Positions 4,194 through 6,491 of a stretch of 6,491 bases of DNA are shown piece by piece; within the stretch, counting starts at the first letter, position 1; each line of letters starts with the position of its first letter. The position numbers and the translations under genes were made by a program. The notes under the pieces were generated by a model. That model did no database searches, was not told where the DNA came from, and saw nothing but the letters and a program-made list of their open reading frames with translations. The stretch comes from an uncultured Bacteroidota bacterium (lineage in GTDB: Bacteria; Bacteroidota; Bacteroidia; Flavobacteriales; Flavobacteriaceae), in NCBI GenBank assembly GCA_903837025.1, contig CAILTC010000612.1, forward strand, positions 1 to 6,491, read 5' to 3'.

Positions 4194-6491
4194 ATGCTCG
4201 AAAAAATAATCGCTTTTAGTCTCAAAAATAAACTCATTGTTTTGCTCTTTACCTTAGGGATTTTTGGTTACGGAATATATTCGATAACTCAAATATCTAT
4301 TGGTGCTGTTCCTGATGTTACTAATAATCAAGTACAAGTAATAACAACTTCTCGCAACCTTTCTACGCAAGATATCGAGCAATTTATCACTTATCCTGTT
4401 GAAGTGGAAATGGCAAATTTACCAAGTGTAAAAGAGATTCGTTCTATTTCAAAATTTGGACTTTCGGTAGTTACCATAGTTTTCGAAGATGGAATAGGTA
4501 CTTATTTGCCCCGTCAATTAATTGCTGAAAAAATAAAATCCGCATCTGCCAAAATTCCAGAAGGCTTTGGAACTCCAGAAATGGGACCAATAACTACAGG
4601 TTTGGGTGAAATTTATCAATATACAATCGAAGTAAAACCTGAATTTAAGAATCATTATTCTGTTACCGATTTAAGAACCATTCAGGATTGGGTGATTAAA
4701 AGGCAATTATCAGGAATAAAAGGAGTTGTGGAGATTAACACTTGGGGTGGATTTTTAAAACAATATGAAGTTGCCATCAATTCTTCCAAATTGAAATCAA
4801 TGAATATTGCCACAAGAGATGTTTTTACAGCATTAGAAAAAAATAACAGTATTGCTGGTGGTGCTTATATTGAAAAAGTTAATCAAAGTTATTTTATTCG
4901 CGGAGAAGGAAAAGTAAAATCATTGGTTGATATTGAAAATATTGTGGTTGCTAATACAAATGGTATTCCAATTTATATGAAAGATGTTGCTCAAGTTCGC
5001 TTTGGTAGTGCGAATCGTTTTGGTGCAATTACAGGAAATGGTGAAGGCGAAAAAGTCTTAGGGCAAGTAATGATGCTTAAAGGTGCTAACTCAAAAAAAG
5101 TAATTGAAGATGTAAAAAATAGGGTTGCCCAAATTCAAAAAACTTTACCAAAAGGAGTTTACATTAATCCGTTTTTAGAACGAAGTGAATTGGTTGGAAA
5201 AACAACAATGACCGTTGCTGAAAACCTTATTTTAGGCTGTTTAATCGTGATTTTTGTAGTTGTATTGTTGCTAGGAAATTGGCGTTCTGGCTTAGTTGTA
5301 GCTTCGGTTATTCCTTTATGTTTACTATTTGCCATTACGTTTATGAATATTTTCGGAATCGATGCAAACTTATTGAGTTTAGGAGCGATCGATTTTGGAA
5401 TTATCATTGATGGCGCCGTAATTATAGTCGAGTTTATTGCCTTTCAAATTGCACATAAATCCAAACATTTAGGTCACTTAGAAAAAGAAGAACGTCAAAT
5501 AGAAATTGACCAAATCACTTATAAAAGTGCTTCTAAAATGATGAATTCAGCCATTTTTGGACAGTTAATTATCCTCATCGTTTTTATCCCAATTCTTTCA
5601 TTGTCAGGTATCGAAGGTAAAATGTTTAAACCAATGGCTATGACATTTAGTTTTGCATTGGTTGGCGCAATGATTTTCTGTTTTACCTATGTTCCTGTAG
5701 TTTCTTCTTTGTTTTTAAAACCAAAAGAAGAAAATCCAAATTCAATATCAGCTAAATTAATTCGAAAATTAAACGCCATGTATTTACCCGTAATTACATG
5801 GGCTTTAGCCAATACAAAAAAAGTAATGTATGGGGCGATAGGTTTATTAATTATAGCAATGGGTTTATTTTCGACGATGGGTGGCGAATTTATTCCAACT
5901 TTAGATGAAGGTGATTTTGTAATTCAACCTGTTTTAAAAACGGGAACTTCATTGACCAAAACCATTGAAACAACGACAAAAATCGAAAAAATTATTCTCA
6001 AAAATTTCCCTGAAGTATCACAAGTTGTGAGTAGAATAGGTGCTGCCGAAGTTCCTACAGATCCAATGAGTATGGAAGAAACAGACGTTATTGTGAAACT
6101 TAAACCCAAAGGAGAATGGGTTTCTGCTTCCAGCAAAGATGAATTAGCCGATAAAATAAAAACAGCTATTACTAATCAAATTCCAAATATGGATATCGAA
6201 TTTACTCAACCTATCGAAATGCGTTTCAACGAATTAATTTCGGGAACACGATCGGATGTTGCTGTAAAAATTTTTGGAGAAGATTTAAATGTTTTGGCTA
6301 AAAAAGCCAAAGAAATTAAAGCAGCTATTAAAAATATTGAAGGTGCATCGGATATAATTATCGAAAAAACAGAAGGTTTACCACAAATGGCAGTAGTTTA
6401 CGACCGATCAAAAATTGCTCGTTATGGCTTGAATATTGCCGATTTAAACGAATTGATAGCGCTTGGTTTTGCAGGAAAAACGGTAGGAACT
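4194..6491 (+). CDS. heavy-metal efflux RND transporter, CzcA/CusA family (3' end outside window)
   Basis: The inner-membrane, proton-driven pump of a tripartite metal exporter. 766 codons are open to the window edge, out of about 1,040 usual for the family. Bacteroidota homologues can be longer, with a fused TolC-like domain that cannot be judged here. Visible in order: transmembrane segment 1 (13-31), first periplasmic domain (from AVPDV at 38-42), segments 2-6 (about 345-508), segment 7 (545-562) and the start of the second periplasmic domain. The metal-RND signature DFGIIIDGAVIIVE in segment 4 gives D400, D406 and E413, matching CzcA D402, D408 and E415 of Cupriavidus. Motifs such as LDEGD (570-574) and MRFNELISG (676-684) are of the CzcA/CnrA type. 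The copper-binding Met of CusA appear replaced by Q578, E629 and E680, favouring Zn, Co, Ni or Cd over Cu or Ag. The ATG at 4194 gives the typical MLEKIIAFSLKNK start. Confidence 0.93.
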   Translation, partial: MLEKIIAFSLKNKLIVLLFTLGIFGYGIYSITQISIGAVPDVTNNQVQVITTSRNLSTQDIEQFITYPVEVEMANLPSVKEIRSISKFGLSVVTIVFEDGIGTYLPRQLIAEKIKSASAKIPEGFGTPEMGPITTGLGEIYQYTIEVKPEFKNHYSVTDLRTIQDWVIKRQLSGIKGVVEINTWGGFLKQYEVAINSSKLKSMNIATRDVFTALEKNNSIAGGAYIEKVNQSYFIRGEGKVKSLVDIENIVVANTNGIPIYMKDVAQVRFGSANRFGAITGNGEGEKVLGQVMMLKGANSKKVIEDVKNRVAQIQKTLPKGVYINPFLERSELVGKTTMTVAENLILGCLIVIFVVVLLLGNWRSGLVVASVIPLCLLFAITFMNIFGIDANLLSLGAIDFGIIIDGAVIIVEFIAFQIAHKSKHLGHLEKEERQIEIDQITYKSASKMMNSAIFGQLIILIVFIPILSLSGIEGKMFKPMAMTFSFALVGAMIFCFTYVPVVSSLFLKPKEENPNSISAKLIRKLNAMYLPVITWALANTKKVMYGAIGLLIIAMGLFSTMGGEFIPTLDEGDFVIQPVLKTGTSLTKTIETTTKIEKIILKNFPEVSQVVSRIGAAEVPTDPMSMEETDVIVKLKPKGEWVSASSKDELADKIKTAITNQIPNMDIEFTQPIEMRFNELISGTRSDVAVKIFGEDLNVLAKKAKEIKAAIKNIEGASDIIIEKTEGLPQMAVVYDRSKIARYGLNIADLNELIALGFAGKTVGT

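Noticed and set aside
5159..5407. Open frame of 82 aa on the - strand inside the pump gene
   Set aside because: It is antisense to the conserved transmembrane segments 2-4 of the RND pump.
5924..6136. Open frame of 70 aa on the - strand inside the pump gene
   Set aside because: It is antisense to the conserved periplasmic domain of the pump and has no promoter or domain.

Overview
The window looks like chromosome of an AT-rich member of the Bacteroidota, most likely Flavobacterium or a close relative. The evidence is low GC, promoters of the Bacteroidota type (TAnnTTTG at -7), no strong Shine-Dalgarno sequences, and protein sequences typical of the phylum. No tool was run, so genus and family names rest on motif recognition.

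Layout: bases 1-54 may hold the last codons of an upstream gene, followed at once by a strong Rho-independent terminator (54-83). Bases 84-178 are plain AT-rich intergenic DNA. Bases 179-1971 are an apparently complete IS1182-family insertion sequence with 21-bp perfect terminal inverted repeats, one 511-aa DDE transposase gene (300-1835), a terminator overlapping the transposase stop, and a hairpin built into each end. About 20 bp beyond the insertion sequence starts a metal-resistance cassette read left to right: an OmpR-family response regulator (2077-2739), its membrane sensor kinase (2745-4124), and a heavy-metal RND efflux pump gene (4194 to beyond the window end; 766 codons visible). 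The pump gene has no stop codon inside the window.

How it works together: the kinase should sense a periplasmic metal signal and phosphorylate the regulator at Asp51, and the regulator should then switch on the pump. The sequence gives direct support for this wiring. Upstream of both the regulator gene and the pump gene sits the same element, TCTTAA-N5-TCTTAA-N22-TAnnTTTG, with identical spacings. Two half-sites 11 bp apart are the geometry expected for a head-to-tail OmpR/PhoB/PmrA-type dimer. Neither promoter has a clear -33 TTG, as expected for activator-dependent promoters. The simplest model is a positive autoregulatory loop that also drives the pump.

The pump lacks the three methionines used by Cu(I)/Ag(I) pumps of the CusA type at the positions I can align, and has the CzcA/CnrA-type motifs. 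The sensor domain of the kinase has six His and no Cys. Both point to a divalent metal (Zn, Co, Ni or Cd) rather than copper or silver. The adaptor (CzcB-like) and outer-membrane (TolC/CzcC-like) parts would lie past the right edge. I see no CRISPR array, tRNA, rRNA or wholly unknown system; the repeated operator is the most interesting signal.
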